NCBI GenBank assembly: GCA_038501195.1
Contig: JBBPUQ010000005.1
Span: forward strand, 124,001-188,000
DNA: 64,000 nt
Reading direction: 5' to 3'
Source: Nemania diffusa
Lineage: Eukaryota; Ascomycota; Sordariomycetes; Xylariales; Xylariaceae
The notes under the pieces were generated by a model that was not told where the DNA came from, ran no database searches, and saw nothing but the letters and a program-made list of their open reading frames with translations. Made by a program: the position numbers and the translations under genes. Below, one piece after another: positions 1 to 14,084 of this stretch; position 1 is the stretch's first letter, and the number at the start of each line of letters is the position of its first letter.

Positions 1-3000
1 CGCCAGCCGTGGGCCCTGAGGCTCTTTCGTGATGATAGTAACTGGCAGTCTTCATATGATTACAGCGTGGGCTCTTTCCCTAGTTACCCTAGTTGTCCTA
101 GGGATAGAACCAAGCGTACAGCCGCTTCTTGAGCCAATGACTAGATCGGCCCTTTTACCCAGTATCATAGCTCATATTGACGGAGCTCAGAACTATGCGT
201 CAAGAGAAGTGACGTCCAACTCTCCATTTCACTTGGGCGGTATGCAGTGTCAATGTTTAAGGGCTAACGGGCCTTTGGATAGAAGCCCGCAGCCCAAGAA
301 CCCGTCTATTCAAACTCCAGATGGCTATCGTAGATGGCATCGTTGGGTCAGTCTCGGATGTTGATTCCTACTTTCCGGGCCTCAATACTCCTCCGGGAGG
401 CGGTGATAGTATACCACAGTGTATTTTGAGCGGCGTAAAGCAGGGTAGTTATTCAACGGAAACAGGCTAGACCCAGGTCGATGGCGATGGGAAAGGGCCT
501 CAACCATTCGGCATTACATGGAGCTATTGCTTGAAGACATTCCACAAGGTTGTCGCATCACCAGCCGGGATTGATGAGGTCAACCACACCGCGGAACCCA
601 TCACGCGACAGGACCTCTAGCTAGAGTTATGATAACTTCGTCGCCAATTCTACCGACTGAGTATTCATCCTAAGTCCCTCTATCCAAACTAGGTTGTGGA
701 TGCATATTTCCAAACTTCTATCCCGTAAGGTTACCCCTCGGCTAGGAGGCGATTCGTTGACGACTGATTTCAGGGTTAGAGAGTTCATTCCCTAAGCGAA
801 CTGGGAAATGTGACGACTAACGTCGAAGAGATGTTATCTAACCACATCAGAAGCTTGACCAGCTTGACCTTGGGCCAAATTGTGACCCAACCAAGCCTTC
901 TATGAAGAGACGTATTGGCATGTTGGAATGGATCATAATTTCGATTGTGGAGGTATTGCTGACGGCGTCATTATTAGCGATCTCAATCTTTTTTTAAAAG
1001 AGGACAACCTAGTCTTTCAGAGAGTTTGGTAATTACTAAATAGAATCTGAGGGGTTCTCGACACCTCCAAATACGTTTCGACAGTAATACATATTATGAC
1101 TGACAATAGAAATCAATTTTGGTCGATTTAATATCGCATGCATCATTTGTTGCAGGGGCCTGCTTACTCTAGAGTTTGGAACGTCATTCAATTCACAATA
1201 GTCGCTTATGGATCAAATGTTCTTACCATTCCCTGGCCTCTGACCTAGTTTAGGGGCTTATAGCGTCTTTATATCCTAACTTTAATGTAGCCGGGATTTT
1301 TCAGGTCATTGTGCTTCTAGTTGCCTGCATTCAGAAGCCTCTCGAGACCTCGTGGTGATGTTTTATTACCATACGGTAAGCTTGCAGCCATCCGCGCGAC
1401 GATAGTAGGCAATTCATAGACATATTCCTTACAGTATTATCCGACAGATAGCCATCCAGTGCGCTTTCAGTTTGTTTAAAGAAAGTATATAATTATTAAC
1501 TACCAAGTTTGCGTGCTTGGGGTTGTGCACAAGTCTGTAGTTTAAAGTAGTTAGATCAATCGCTGAGATTGTTAGAGCTATCTAACGGAACAGGTATTTG
1601 TAAGTGAGGCATCTATCATATACTCACTCACATTAGATGCTACGACTATATTTAGAAACAATTTGGCGGTGTTAGGTACAAATGACTGCAGTGGTAGACT
1701 GTAGTGCAGGGGGCAAGGGGGGATTTATTAATTAAGGTAGGCTTAGTCTAGCACAACTGCGATTAATGTTTTTATTCATGAAAGTCTGGGGACTTCCTGC
1801 CTTAATTAGCTAGTAAGGGAGGTTTTTTATACTGAGATTCTAGATATTGTTTTGCTTCCAGATATTTTGAAGAAGTTAGAAATCCGATTGTAACCGTCGC
1901 CAAGTCTCCCAAGTGCGGTGTGTGCCTAGCACACGTTCCGTTTCTCTATAGGTATTTAACCGGAGTCTCGCAGCTTCTCGGCATTGACCGAGAAACTCCG
2001 CCTCTAGATCCATAATTACAGGGTATGACCTGCAGTTGATTACCAACGCCCCAGGCAGCCGCATACACATACGTGCCCGTCAAGCTCACCTGCGGCAGTA
2101 TTGGGGAAGGGGTCGATGACAGCATACTACACCAGCATGGCACGGTGCCGTTGTGCTGGGTTCAAATACAGCACCATCACCGAAAACAGTGGCAAAAAAA
2201 AACCCTAAAATACAAGGGGGGTTGACTGGCACATGATAAATTCCAATAGGTAGTATACAATTGGTTAGACATCATAACCTCTATTGTACAACAAACCGCG
2301 AATGCCTAGTTTCAGCTCGTATTGTTTCTCATTTATATATCCTAAGATACTACAAAGTGACCTTTAATTACTAGGGTTCGTGATTTGTTTGCATGTCCAG
2401 CTAAGTCACGCCGATACCAGGTTTTTTTTTACAACGCACAAATGCTCGCCCTATTTTTTATATTCCCCCGACAAGTGGACAGCGCGGGGATGACAATAAT
2501 ACAATGAATCCCAGAATCACATTCAACCCATTTTGATTTTCTGACGACTGCGGGGTTCGCTAAGTCTAAGCTTCTCAGCTTCTTGCCCCTCCATATGTGA
2601 GGATCCGGCCTCGACAACCTATTATAGATAGCCTGGAGGGTATTGGGTTCGTTGGCTGCGGTGTATAATAGCATTGAAAATCTAAGAACACACCTGTCCA
2701 TAGGTAGTCAATATTAACAAAAGACTGTTTCATCTTATCCTTCCATCACAGCCCACGCTCTAACCTTGTAACTTGTTTGATCCCAACGCTGACTTAAGAC
2801 GGAGAGGTCTCTTGATGCCCAATAAGCTAATATCGTATATAGGAACAGCTACCGACCCATATTGGCATTGAAGGATCACTGGATCATAATTGTGGTCTAC
2901 TGCCTCGTACAGCACCAACTCTTCAACTGGTCCTATACCCTGCCCACAATCAGCACCGGGCCCCGCTACCCAACCGCTACCATTTCGGCATCCGGCCGCC

Positions 3001-3137
3001 ACTGCCGTTCCCGCTCCGGCCCCGGTCCCGGTCCCGCTACCGCTAGCACGGAGGCCTCTAGCTTCCACTACCACATTCTGACCTTTTTCCTTCGGCAGGG
3101 TAGCCGCAATTCGTGGCTACACCTACTTCTGTTAATT
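1..3137. other. gene-free stretch
   Basis: I see no convincing gene here. Short open frames exist (for example around 29-364 plus and 2429-2701 minus), but they lack recognisable motifs, introns or codon bias. Base composition is mixed, not RIP-extreme. A GC-rich run of proline/alanine-type codons lies at about 2960-3050, just before the zinc-finger gene, and could be its 5' leader or an unrecognised first exon. Confidence 0.5.
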
Positions 3138-3863
3138 ATGTGTTTCTGCGGGTCGAGTTCTTGCCCGATGGAGCCGTGCCCCGAAATAAATCAACATTTT
3201 ACAGGACCCAACAGCTGGCAAAATAACCAGGGCTTTTTAGGGGAAGATGGGCAGCCTAACGTGTATTCTTCGATGGGTCAGAGTCAGGGTGAGAGTGAGG
3301 GTGAGGATCAGAGTCAGAGTCAGAGTCAGGCTAGATCCATAGCATTTACCCAGCAACCGTATTTCGCGGAACCCAGCTACGGTATGCTTTATCATGAAGG
3401 GTCAATTCATCCAGACTTGCACATCATGAACAACACCGGATCTGCTCGTGAATATGATGATGCTGATGCCTTTACCCTACCGCCCTGGACTCTGGAGGCA
3501 TTATCCCTATTTCCCCCTCCATTACCACCATCGCCGATGCTGGTACCTATGACTTCACCGAATGCTCCCATCACGGAGCCATCACGCCTATTCCCATGCA
3601 CCATGTGTACCAATTCGTTCAAGCACAAAAAGGATTTGAAACGCCACCTCCACACCGTGCATAAACCTGACGATGGGCCTGTTTACCATTGCTTATGCGG
3701 AAAAGTCAACACGAGGAAGGACAACTATCTCCGTCACCTCGGCACCTGCAAGAGCACGTATGGTGATCGTTACTATACCTGCAAATGTCTCTCTACCCAT
3801 CGGAGCAAGGAGGAGCATGTTTGCCATGTGAACATCTGTCGGCGTTATGTATCTAAGCAGTGA
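3138..3863 (+). CDS. C2H2/C2HC zinc-finger protein
   Basis: Putative nuclear DNA-binding protein of 241 aa. The frame is open further upstream, but the first true ATG is at 3138 (A at -3); a second ATG at 3168 would give 231 aa. Residues about 45-70 are a low-complexity Ser/Gln/Glu tract made by hexanucleotide repeats (3281-3330), followed by an acidic and proline-rich middle. Three tandem fingers lie at the C-terminus: C154-X2-C157-X12-H170-X4-H175, then C185-X-C187-X12-H200-X3-C204, then C215-X-C217-X12-H230-X3-C234. The last two use the C-X-C...H-X3-C variant seen in many fungal proteins of this kind. The protein ends seven residues after the last cysteine. No ortholog was recognised, and the target genes are unknown. 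An upstream exon cannot be excluded. Confidence 0.72.
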   Translation: MCFCGSSSCPMEPCPEINQHFTGPNSWQNNQGFLGEDGQPNVYSSMGQSQGESEGEDQSQSQSQARSIAFTQQPYFAEPSYGMLYHEGSIHPDLHIMNNTGSAREYDDADAFTLPPWTLEALSLFPPPLPPSPMLVPMTSPNAPITEPSRLFPCTMCTNSFKHKKDLKRHLHTVHKPDDGPVYHCLCGKVNTRKDNYLRHLGTCKSTYGDRYYTCKCLSTHRSKEEHVCHVNICRRYVSKQ

Positions 3864-6799
3864 ATAGTCCGAAGTACGGCAACTTCAGATTATATGGGCT
3901 TGGCGTGATCTTGCTATATTTCCCGCATCTCACGTAGATTATCTCGCGCTCGAGCTGCAAGGTGTTTATGAGACAGTCAGATAGTTGCTTTGAAAATGGG
4001 CTCAAACGAAAAGGAAAAAAAAAGGGAAGCATATTGAATTGGGTCTTGGGAGATATGGAGCTGGGCTATCATATCAACGGCTGTTCCTTTTATTTTGATT
4101 TTGGTCATGGTTGCTACTCGTGGTCTCCATAATCACTAAACGTATTACGCGCGAGCAAGCACACCAACCCCTTCAACCCAGATGTCAAGAGATGTCTCTA
4201 GTGTGAGGATAGGTCATGAATTAGGCCACCGTTGGCTCGCAGCTGGGTAGCAGTATAGGGGTTAGGGAATGATAGTACTCAACACTATCTTGGAACGGAA
4301 CGGCAACGCTATACAACAACAGTACAAAAGTAGAACATTGATTGTTTACAACCACTCATAATATATGGCCCGACAAACACAGACACCTCTAGGGGTATCG
4401 TCGAGTATCTAGTGCGCTGACTAGAAGGATTCTTGGTCGATATTGTTCTTAATAACGGAGCGGTGGATTATAGTTATTCTTCAACCGCTGCGTTGGTATG
4501 CCTTAAAAATACGTCCCATACTCAGCGAATAGCTCTTGTCGCGTAGAGCCTTTATATACCGTTAGTAAAATCATGGATTAACGGCGTCGTTTTTAAGTGA
4601 CAATTCTAACTGGTTTCAATCAGTTGTCAAATCTGGCATCTCACAACTCGGGGTCTTCCACTATTACTGTTGAATGCGAGCGACGTAAACGCAACAAGCG
4701 AAGACACCATCGCAAATAAACCCGAATCAATCTCATACATCCCAAGGTAGTGCGAGGGCTTCCATCAGAGAATGATATAATAGCGTTAGTCGACACTCAT
4801 CGCTGAATGTCAGATACAAGGTTTGGTGAACGGTGCTTTGTGATTTGTAAAGAATAAATCTGGAATCAGGATGGCGGCTACTATACTGCTTTTTATATGC
4901 ACGCGAGAATGTCGCGACGAGCGCCTGTTACACAATAATTCATTCAATTATATACTCTCTATACCAAGATAGATGCCCAATTGCGACATCTTTTCTTTAA
5001 TTCGCACAATTAGACCGCGACGTACTCCTGCACTGCCAATCATCATACCGCCATCAATATGCGCCCCTTATCGAACAGCTCTAAACCTATCATAACTTTT
5101 CAAGTAACAAAGAGTACAGCTCACTAAACTCAATCAATCAGGTCTCCGCTAAAGAGCTTAGACCCGTAGTTTTGTGTATCCTCGACATTTCCAACAACTA
5201 TTTTTTATTTTATGCTAGAGAGCAGATAATACCTAATAGACCACCATATCATAACACCCAACTAAACTCCCGAGATAATCCGCCTTCTCCATTTTAGGGC
5301 TTAGGCATCCTGTAGACCAATAAAATCTTTCTAAGTCGCGAAATCCAAACAACCAAATAATTGATAACCCATAAAAGCAATGGGACAATCAATGAGGGGA
5401 AGCCGGTCTTCATGAGGCAGCCAACGCCTCTGAGGCCTCCTTGGCCCACTTTTGAGGCTGTCACTCCGATATCCACCAGATTGATGCCTGACTTCCGATG
5501 CAGCCGATAACGGTGGAAAGTGGCAAACCTGAGGCCGAGTGACAGATGGCTTAAGCCTCAAGTTTATGTGAGTCGAGGCCCATGATAGTATTAAGCATGT
5601 GATTGTCATGCAACTACAGATTAATAACAAATACTCCACGAACGTATTGAGTGACTTAGGAAATATAGCCGGGATGAATGATAGGACGGCTGCGCTTTTC
5701 CAAGGAATCTATCAATAGATAGTTGCTTCGTCTCTCTACTACGGCTCATAAATTTAACTAGTCCAATGCAAAATATAAATAGCATTCTAATGCGACACTG
5801 AGGCTCTTCCTATTTCGTATTCAGAACTAATAGCGGTCGACCATGTCAGACCACACGGATTTTACTGCTGGGGTTTTTTGGGTACATGAGAAATTCAGAT
5901 AATATGAAGAATTATCATATTATTATAACCCTTGCTCTTTCCTGCGATAAAAAAGTAAATTTCATCTACATATCATAGATATGAGCTTCAGCAAACCCCC
6001 CGGAAGATACTCACGTCGACAATACGATTATTATACTCTTAAAATACGCTAAACAAACGTTAGTAGAGAACTGAGATTATATGTAGTAGTGTTGAGGGAC
6101 CTTGAGCCCATATTTGGGATTATGTCATAATATAGCTTTACTAGGAAGTTAAAGTATTGTAACATAGGGGCTCTTAGAAGCACGGTGCAGTATTGGTGAA
6201 GCCGGGATCTAATCGCTATGAGTATTTCAACTCTGTGCAATTACAGCTTTGCCTCTAGTCCTCAAACTTGGCGTGAAATCTGATCTGTATTACACACTTA
6301 GTTGTCGGCATACAGGAAACTAATTATTAAGGTAACAAAAATCAATCGCTGACAACCCCCAGCGTTGAAATGCACTGTCATAATGAAAGAAGTGGTCGAT
6401 GAAATAGAAACATGATTGCCAATACAACCATACATCTAGCTCCATACATGTTTAGCATAGCTAGCATACTCGTATCATTTCCATATGAGCGTTGAAATAT
6501 CATCTCTCACGGGGGAACGCTCTAGGTCGTCCTTGATTTTACGATACTGTCTGTCCATCCTCTCTAGAGGAGGCTGCCTAAAACGAATAGCTTGGTAATT
6601 CTTGACTCACTCATAATTCTAATAATAACCCAGTCGCTTTCTATTACCGCACAACCTACCTATGAAGCCTACACAGAGTGCTATGTTGATTAGATGAGAT
6701 CTCCCTATCCTTTAATGACTAGCAATGACTTATTAGGCTCGACGCAGAAGATCATCGTCCAGCCTCCACGCAAAACCAGAATATGAGTACATAAGGAGT
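3864..6799. other. gene-free stretch
   Basis: About 2.9 kb with dense stops in all frames and no recognisable protein, RNA gene or clear repeat. Overlapping minus-strand ORFs near 5294-5639 look like chance. The sequence is moderately AT-rich and may be old degraded DNA. Confidence 0.5.
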
Positions 6800-7043
6800 T
6801 TGACATTACGAACTTTACCTCGTCAAGCTTGCTCTCTCCCTATAGGTGCTATCATCTCAACGTCGACGTCTCTAGATATTCGCAATGGGCCAATCTGCAG
6901 AGGACATAGTGCTCAGTATCATAACGCTCGCATTATCAGCCAACGCGAGGGCGATTTCCTCGAATACCAGGTGATCTTTAAGCGCGAGCTGCCAGCAACA
7001 CTTCCTGGCTGCGCAACGGATTCCGACAGGAAATGGCAACCAG
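6800..7043 (+). pseudogene. possible first-exon remnant upstream of NLP relic
   Basis: The open frame has no ATG of its own (it opens at a TTG) and runs into a good 5' splice site (CAG|gtaact, donor at 7044). A plausible acceptor (cacatag) follows at 7146, giving a 103-nt intron just before the NLP-like sequence. The phrase FKRELPATLPGC near the end is only loosely like the FK..L....GC segment found before the conserved core of NPP1 proteins. It may therefore be exon 1 of the same broken gene, or an unrelated chance frame. Confidence is low. Confidence 0.25.
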
Positions 7044-7146
7044 GTAACTATGCCCCTTTATAGAAATTAGTGACCTATGCACAAACATACTATAATATGG
7101 CGTAAATATATTATTTCACCTTTTTCTTGCGAGTTATACACATAGC

Positions 7147-7287
7147 GATGGACTTTGACACAGATGGGGGTTGAGCTACGGCGGCGCTAAGGACGGGAAC
7201 TGCCGGGACTTATTAGGCCTGTAGAAAAACAGCGTATACTCGCGCGCGCGGTTCAACGACGGGTGGTGCGAGTTCCTTTACGAAAAT
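7147..7287 (+). pseudogene. NPP1/NLP-like gene relic, 5' part
   Basis: Remnant of a necrosis- and ethylene-inducing-like protein (NPP1 domain, secreted, acts on plant membranes in the intact family). The visible frame contains LSYGGAKDGNCRDLLGL, then a TAG stop at 7222-7224, then NSVYSRARFNDGWCEFLYEN. This matches the family's conserved cysteine/VYSR/GWC.xxYxxYFEKD block. A further frame break is needed in the G-run near 7165. The frame is cut at 7287 by a 6967-bp LTR element and resumes at 14255. The stop is the kind C-to-T or G-to-A change would make, consistent with RIP reaching slightly past the element. The gene is inactive. Confidence 0.7.
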
Positions 7288-7457
7288 TGTTGAATAGTAG
7301 GTTATAAGCAATAAATGTATTGCATATATTAATGAATATTAAGTTAAAAAATAAGTCTAGACTTTTTATAATAAAGTAGTATTTTTAATATATATAGCAG
7401 ATATATATAAAACGAAATATTTAGCTATTAGCTTTATTAGCTATTTATATTTTAATA
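7288..7457. repeat. left LTR, 170 nt
   Basis: Begins TGTTGAATAG. Its first ~80 nt still carry G and C; its inner half is fully converted to A/T. It aligns gap-free with 14085-14254. Confidence 0.92.
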
Positions 7458-10400
7458 TTTTTATTTAAACTATATATATTTGTTTAAAATTATTATTATT
7501 TGTTTTTTATAACTATTTTTTGTTATATTTAAAGTTGTATATAGTTTTTAAAATATATATTTTTAAAGTTTTAATAAAATAAGTTTTTTAGTTATATTTA
7601 TTTTTTTATTTTTGCTAATAAATTAATAAAACATTTGCTTTTTTTTTTATATATTATATATATATTATATTAAATTTATATTTTAATTATATATTATTTA
7701 TTTTAAAAATATTTAATAAAACTTTATTATTTTTTAAATAATGTTATTTTTTACTTTATAAAACTAATAGTTTTTACAAAATTATAGTTTTATATTATTA
7801 TATATTTTTTTTTTATATTTTTAGCTTTAATAATTATTATTAAAAATATATGCTATTTTTAGTTTTTTTATTAATTTTTAATAATCGGTTTATTTAATAT
7901 ATTAAATATTTTAATTTTAAAATAGCTTTTATTAATATTTATTAATTTTATAAAATATTTAAAAATGTTTTATATTTTAATATTTAATATATAAACTATT
8001 TAATTTATTTAGTTTTATTTATTATAAAAAAAAATAAGTTTTAAATATATATATAAAATAGTTTTAAATTTTTAATATAGTTTAAAATAATTTATAAATA
8101 TTAAAAAAGTTAATTTATTAAGTTATTATAAATAAACTTTTATTTTTAGTTTTAATGTTTTTAAATTAAATAAAAGTTTATTTAAAAGTTTTAAAAATAT
8201 AATTAGCTTAAAAAAATAATTAAATAAATCGGTTTAAATATATTGATTTTTTTTAAAATAATTTTTTTAATTGTTAAATTATAAAAAATTTTAAAATATT
8301 ATTTTAAATTAACAAAAGTTTATTTTATAAAATAAAATTTTATATTATAAACAAATATATTAGCTAATAATATTAATTAAAAGTTTTATAAATAATATTA
8401 TTTAAATTATAAAAATTAACTAAATATAATAGTTGTTTAATTTTTTATATTAGTTAAATATTTAAATAGTTATAATTAAATATTAATTAGTAAATTTTAA
8501 TAATAAAAAAAAACTTAAAATAATTTATTAATAAAAAAATAATGCAAAATTTAGCTGTTTTTTTTTTATTTAAATTATTTTTTTAAACTTAAAATATTTT
8601 TAAAAATTAAAAATTTGTTTTTAAAAAAAAGCTTAATAAACTTGTTAGCTATTTATTTTAATATAAAAATCTATTAAAAATTTATATCTTTTTATTAAAT
8701 AGCTTTTTAGTAAAAAACTTGTTAAATTAAAATATGTTTTATTTTGTTATAAAATTATAAGTTTTTAGTTATAGCAATTATTTTTTAGTTATTTTTATAA
8801 ATAATAATAGTAGTTATTAATTTATTAATAATATTTAATTTAATTAATAAATATTAAAACTAAATAATTTTTTTTATAATTTATATTTATTTTATTAATT
8901 TAAATTTATATAAAAATAAAATAATATTTAGTTATTTTTTTAAGTTTTAATTTATTATATTATTATTAATTAAAAATATATATTTTATAATAAATTGTTT
9001 AATTTAAATATATTTAGTTTAATTAATATTAATTTAATTTATAAAGCTTTATAAATTTTTTTAATAATATAGCTATAAATTAATAATACTGTATAAATAT
9101 CGAAATATTTATTAAACAGCTATAAAATATTTAACAATTAAATTTTTTATATAATAGTTTAAATATAAAACAATATATATAATATTTAATTATATATTTA
9201 ATATAATATATATTAAATATTTTATTGTTTTTATATATTATTATAAGTTTTTTTTATAAGTTTTAAAGTTTTTAATTAATTTAAAAATTTTATTAATATT
9301 AATAAATATATTAATAATATTAGCTTTTTATTATTTTAAGTTTTAAATTATTTTTTTTAAATAAACTTTTTAGCTAAAATATATAGCTTTATTATTTTTG
9401 TTTTAAAAAATAGCTATTTTAAAATAATATAAATATAGTTTTAAATTTTATATATTAAATCTAGTTAATAATATTTTTTTAATTATATTAATTTTATTTT
9501 TTAATAATTTAGCAATTAATAAATCGTTTATATAAATAATAATATAAATATATTTTTTTATAAATATTTCAATATTTAAATCTAATAATTTAAAACTAAG
9601 TTTTTTTAAAAAGTTAGCAAATATTTAATACTATATTTTTAATATTTATTTTAACTTATATAAAACTTTATTTAATTTATATATTTTTTTAGTACTATTA
9701 TTAAATTTAAAAAATTATTAAATATATATATTTTTTTTTATTTTTTTATAAAAAAACGTAGTTTTAATATTTATTTGTTTAATTTTAAAATTTAATATAG
9801 CAATAATAGCAAAAATAATTTTATAGCTTATTAATTTAACTATTAACATAAAAATTTCGTTGTAATTTTTATTAACAATTTGTTTAAAACTTTTAATAAC
9901 TTAATATATTTTATACTAAATAATTTTTTTATTTAAGTTTTATTTAATTTTATATATTTATTTGCTATTTATTAAATTTTTTTTAATAAATAATTTATAT
10001 AATATTTATATATAGTTATTAATTAATAACTAATATTTTAAACTTATAGCTTTTAACTATTAAAGCTATTATATATTTTTTTTAATTTATTTATAATTTT
10101 TAAGTTTAACTTTAATAGTTAATAATATAAATAATAATATAACTATTGCTATTTTAAACTTAAATAATATAACTTTTAGTTTATAATATATAAGATTTAA
10201 TATTTATATTTTAAACTTAAAATTATAATAATATTTTAAAATATTTAGTTTAAAATTTTTTAGTTTAATAATTAATAATATTAAAAGTTTTTTATAATTA
10301 ATTAAACTAGCTAACTTATAAAATTTATAAAAATTTAGTTTAAACTTTATTTTAAAATTGCTAAATAATAATAATTGTTTTATTATTTTAATATTTTATT

Positions 10401-13400
10401 TTTTTGCTAATTTTTATTATTGTTTATTAAATAATATAAATAATAAAAATCTTTGTTATTTTTTAAAAGCTTTTTTAACTTTTTTAATAAATATATAAAA
10501 ATATTTCTTTTTAAATTAAATATTATAAATGTTTATAATAATATAATTATTTAATTTTAAAATTATATAATTATAATTATTATTATTTTTATATTTAAAT
10601 ATTTAATAAAAAATAGTTTTTAATTTTAATATATTAAGTTTTAATAGCAATAAATATTTATTTATAGCTTTTATAATTATTATATATAAATAGTTTAATT
10701 TTTTTCTATAAAAATTTTTATAAAATATTAAATAAGTTTTTTTAAACTATTTTTTATTTTTAATATAAACAACAATTTAAATAAAAATAAACTAATATTT
10801 TAATAAAATTTTTAATTTAATAGCAATAATATATATAAATAACTAAATAAAATCTTTAAAAGTATAAATGTTTTTTTTTATTTTTTTGTTTTATTAATAT
10901 TTTTTAGTCGCTAAATATTTAATAATAATGTTTTTTTAAATATAAAAAATAATAAATTTTTTGTTTATATATATACTAAATTTATTAATAATAATATAAC
11001 AGCAATAATATTTAAATTCTTTTTATTTTTTTAAAAAATTTTTAAATTTTAAAAACTAGTTTTTTAGCTATTAAAAAAATATAGTTTAAACTTTACTAGT
11101 TTTATTATATATAATTACTATTTATATTTTAAAACTTTTATATTTTTTTAATATATTGTTAAATATATTAAATTTGTTTAAATAAAAAAATTTTATAAAA
11201 TAAATACTTTTAAAAAACTTACTGCTATATAGTTTTGTTTACATTTTTTTTTTTATATAAACTTTATATAAATAATATTAAATCTAAAATATAATTTTTT
11301 TAATTATTATTATTAAGTTTTATATTTTTTTATTATTTATATATTTAAAATATTTATATTATATTTTTAAAATAAAATCTATAAAATATATTTAAAAAAT
11401 AATATTAAATATAGTTATTTATAGCTTTTTATTTAATTAGTTTATTATATATAGTTTAATAGTTTTATAAGCTGTAAAAAAAATATGCTTTTTTATAACT
11501 GCTTAAACTTTATTTATATAAAACAAAAATTTAGCTTTTTTTTTTACTAATTATAATATTAAAACTAAATTTATATTTAATTTTAAATAATAAATAATAT
11601 TTATAATAGTTACTATTTTTATTTATTTATTAATAATGCTAAAAATTTTGCAATATTTATTTTTTTAAAAGTTATAATTATATTTTTAATTTTATAAACA
11701 AGCAGTTTATTATATAAATATAATTTAATAAAAAATAATTTGTTATTAAAATTTATTTAATTAATGCTGTTATTAAAAACTATATAGCTTGTTATTTATT
11801 TTATTAGTTTTTTTGTTTTTTTTTATAATATATTTAAAAAGTTTAAAATTATTAAAGCTTTTTTAATATTAAAGTTTAATAAAACTATTTTTATTAAATT
11901 TTATAATATTACTGCTAAAAATTAATTAATTTATTTAAAACTACTAAATATTTTAATAAAAATATTAAATTTATATTTTAGTGCTTTTTTTATTATATTA
12001 TTTTTAACTACTAAAAAAATAAAATTTAACAGTTTAAATATTATTACAAAAATAAAATTAATAGTAATATTAGTTACTACTAATATTATTATATTTATAT
12101 TATTTTTTTTTTAATATTTGTTATTATTTTTTAAAGTAAATTTTTAAAATATTAAAACTTTATTTAAAAATTTAAAAAAGCAGTTTTTAAACTTATAAAA
12201 AATAACTTTTTATTTAATATTAATATAATAAATATAGCTAAATAATAACTTTTTGTTATTTTTTTTATTATAATTATAATTATAATTATAATTGTTGCTT
12301 TATTGTTTAATTAATAGTATAGCTTTAATAATATTTTAAGTAGCAATTTTTTTAAATTATTTTTTTTATTATATTTTTAAAAAAATATATTAAAAAGTTA
12401 TTTTTTTTTATAAAATATTTTTTATAAATTTTTTTATTATTATAAAGTAATATATTTGTAAAAATATAAAAACAAAAAAAAAATAGTTATTTTTAAATGT
12501 TTAAAAAATTTTATTAGTAAAAAAAATTTTTTAATAATATAAGTTTTATTTAATTTTTTAAAATCGGTTTTAATTAATTATAGTTTAGCTATTAAAGCTA
12601 TAATTATTAATTCAGTAATTAATAATATATTTTTTTATTTAAATAGTAAGTTTTAAAAAACTGCATTTTTTATAAGTTGAAATTTTTTTAAGTATATTTA
12701 AGTTTTTATAATTATAAAAAGTTTTTATTAGTTTTTATTATCGATTTTTTTTTAATTTAATATATTTTTAAATTTTTTTATATATTTTTTTTATATTAAG
12801 TTTTAAAATAGCTAAAAATTTTCTATTATACTATATTTTATATTTTTTTAAAATTTATATAAGTTAATATTAATTAATAAATTTGCAATTTTTATTAGTT
12901 TAGTTATTTTAGTATTATTAAAAAATATATTAAAATAATTTATAATAATAATATAATTTTTTATTTTTTTTTTAAAGCAGAAATATTTAAAAAAAAATTT
13001 AAATATAATAATGTTTTAAAAACTGCTAGTATTTTTTTTGTTATTTATATTAGTTTGCAATTAATAAAAAATATAAAAAATTATTTAAAATAAAATTGTT
13101 TAAAATAAATTTATTTAAAATAAAATCGTTGTTATTAAATAAAACTAAATTAAATAAAATTAAGTTTAATATTTGTTTATTAATATTAAATTTAAAATTA
13201 AATAAATTAAAAAAAAAATTAACAAATATTAAAATTAAAAGTTTTATTATTATTTTTAAACTAAAAAAATCAATATTATTAATATTTTCTAATATAAAAA
13301 TAAATAATATTTTATAAAATAAAAGTAAAAAAAATAAATAAAATAATAATAATAAAAGTATTAAAAAAACAAAAATATAATTATTATTTGTAAAATTTTT

Positions 13401-14084
13401 TAAAAAAAAAACAAATTTATTTTTTATTTTTAAGTTTTTAAATAAAATATAAAAAGTTTTTTTTATTAAAAAAACAAAAATATATAAAAAAAATAAATAA
13501 TTAAATTTTTAAGTTATATTTAATAATTATTTAATAAATATTTATAAATAATTTTAATTAAAACTTTAAATATAATTTTAAATTAAATCAAAATTGTTAA
13601 ACTATATTTATTTATTTTATTAAATTATTTATTTTTATAATTTATTAATTATTAAAATAATTTTTAAAAATAAAAATAGTTTAAATATTTTAAAATAAAT
13701 TATATATTATTTTTTATTATATAAAATTTTAACTATTTAATAATATAATATTTAAAAATTAAAAGTAATAGTAATTTTTTAATAAAATAATAAATATAAA
13801 ATTAAAAAATATAATAAAATATAAAACAATTTAAATTTATAATATTATATTTATAATAAATATATTAAAATTTTTTATAAAAAAATAATAATTATTTAAT
13901 TTTAATAATATTTACTGCTTATAAACTTTTATTATAAATAAATAAGTAATTTTATTTATAATATAAATAAGTTTTATTTTTAATATTTTTTAGTTTTAAA
14001 AAAGTAGCAATAGTATTTTATAAAAATAATAAATATATAACAAAAAAATAAAATAAATAGTTATAAATTTTTAAGTTTATAACT

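Noticed and set aside
29..364. 111-codon frame with a hydrophobic N-terminal stretch
   Set aside because: No motif, no supporting context, and dense stops around it; it looks like chance.
2143..2168. GGTTCAAATAC within a GTGCTG/CAGCAC hairpin, like a Pol III B box
   Set aside because: No A box or cloverleaf upstream, so not a tRNA gene.
13096..13317. 73-codon open frame inside the first RIP block
   Set aside because: Only Lys/Asn/Ile/Leu-type codons from A/T-rich DNA; no gene signature.
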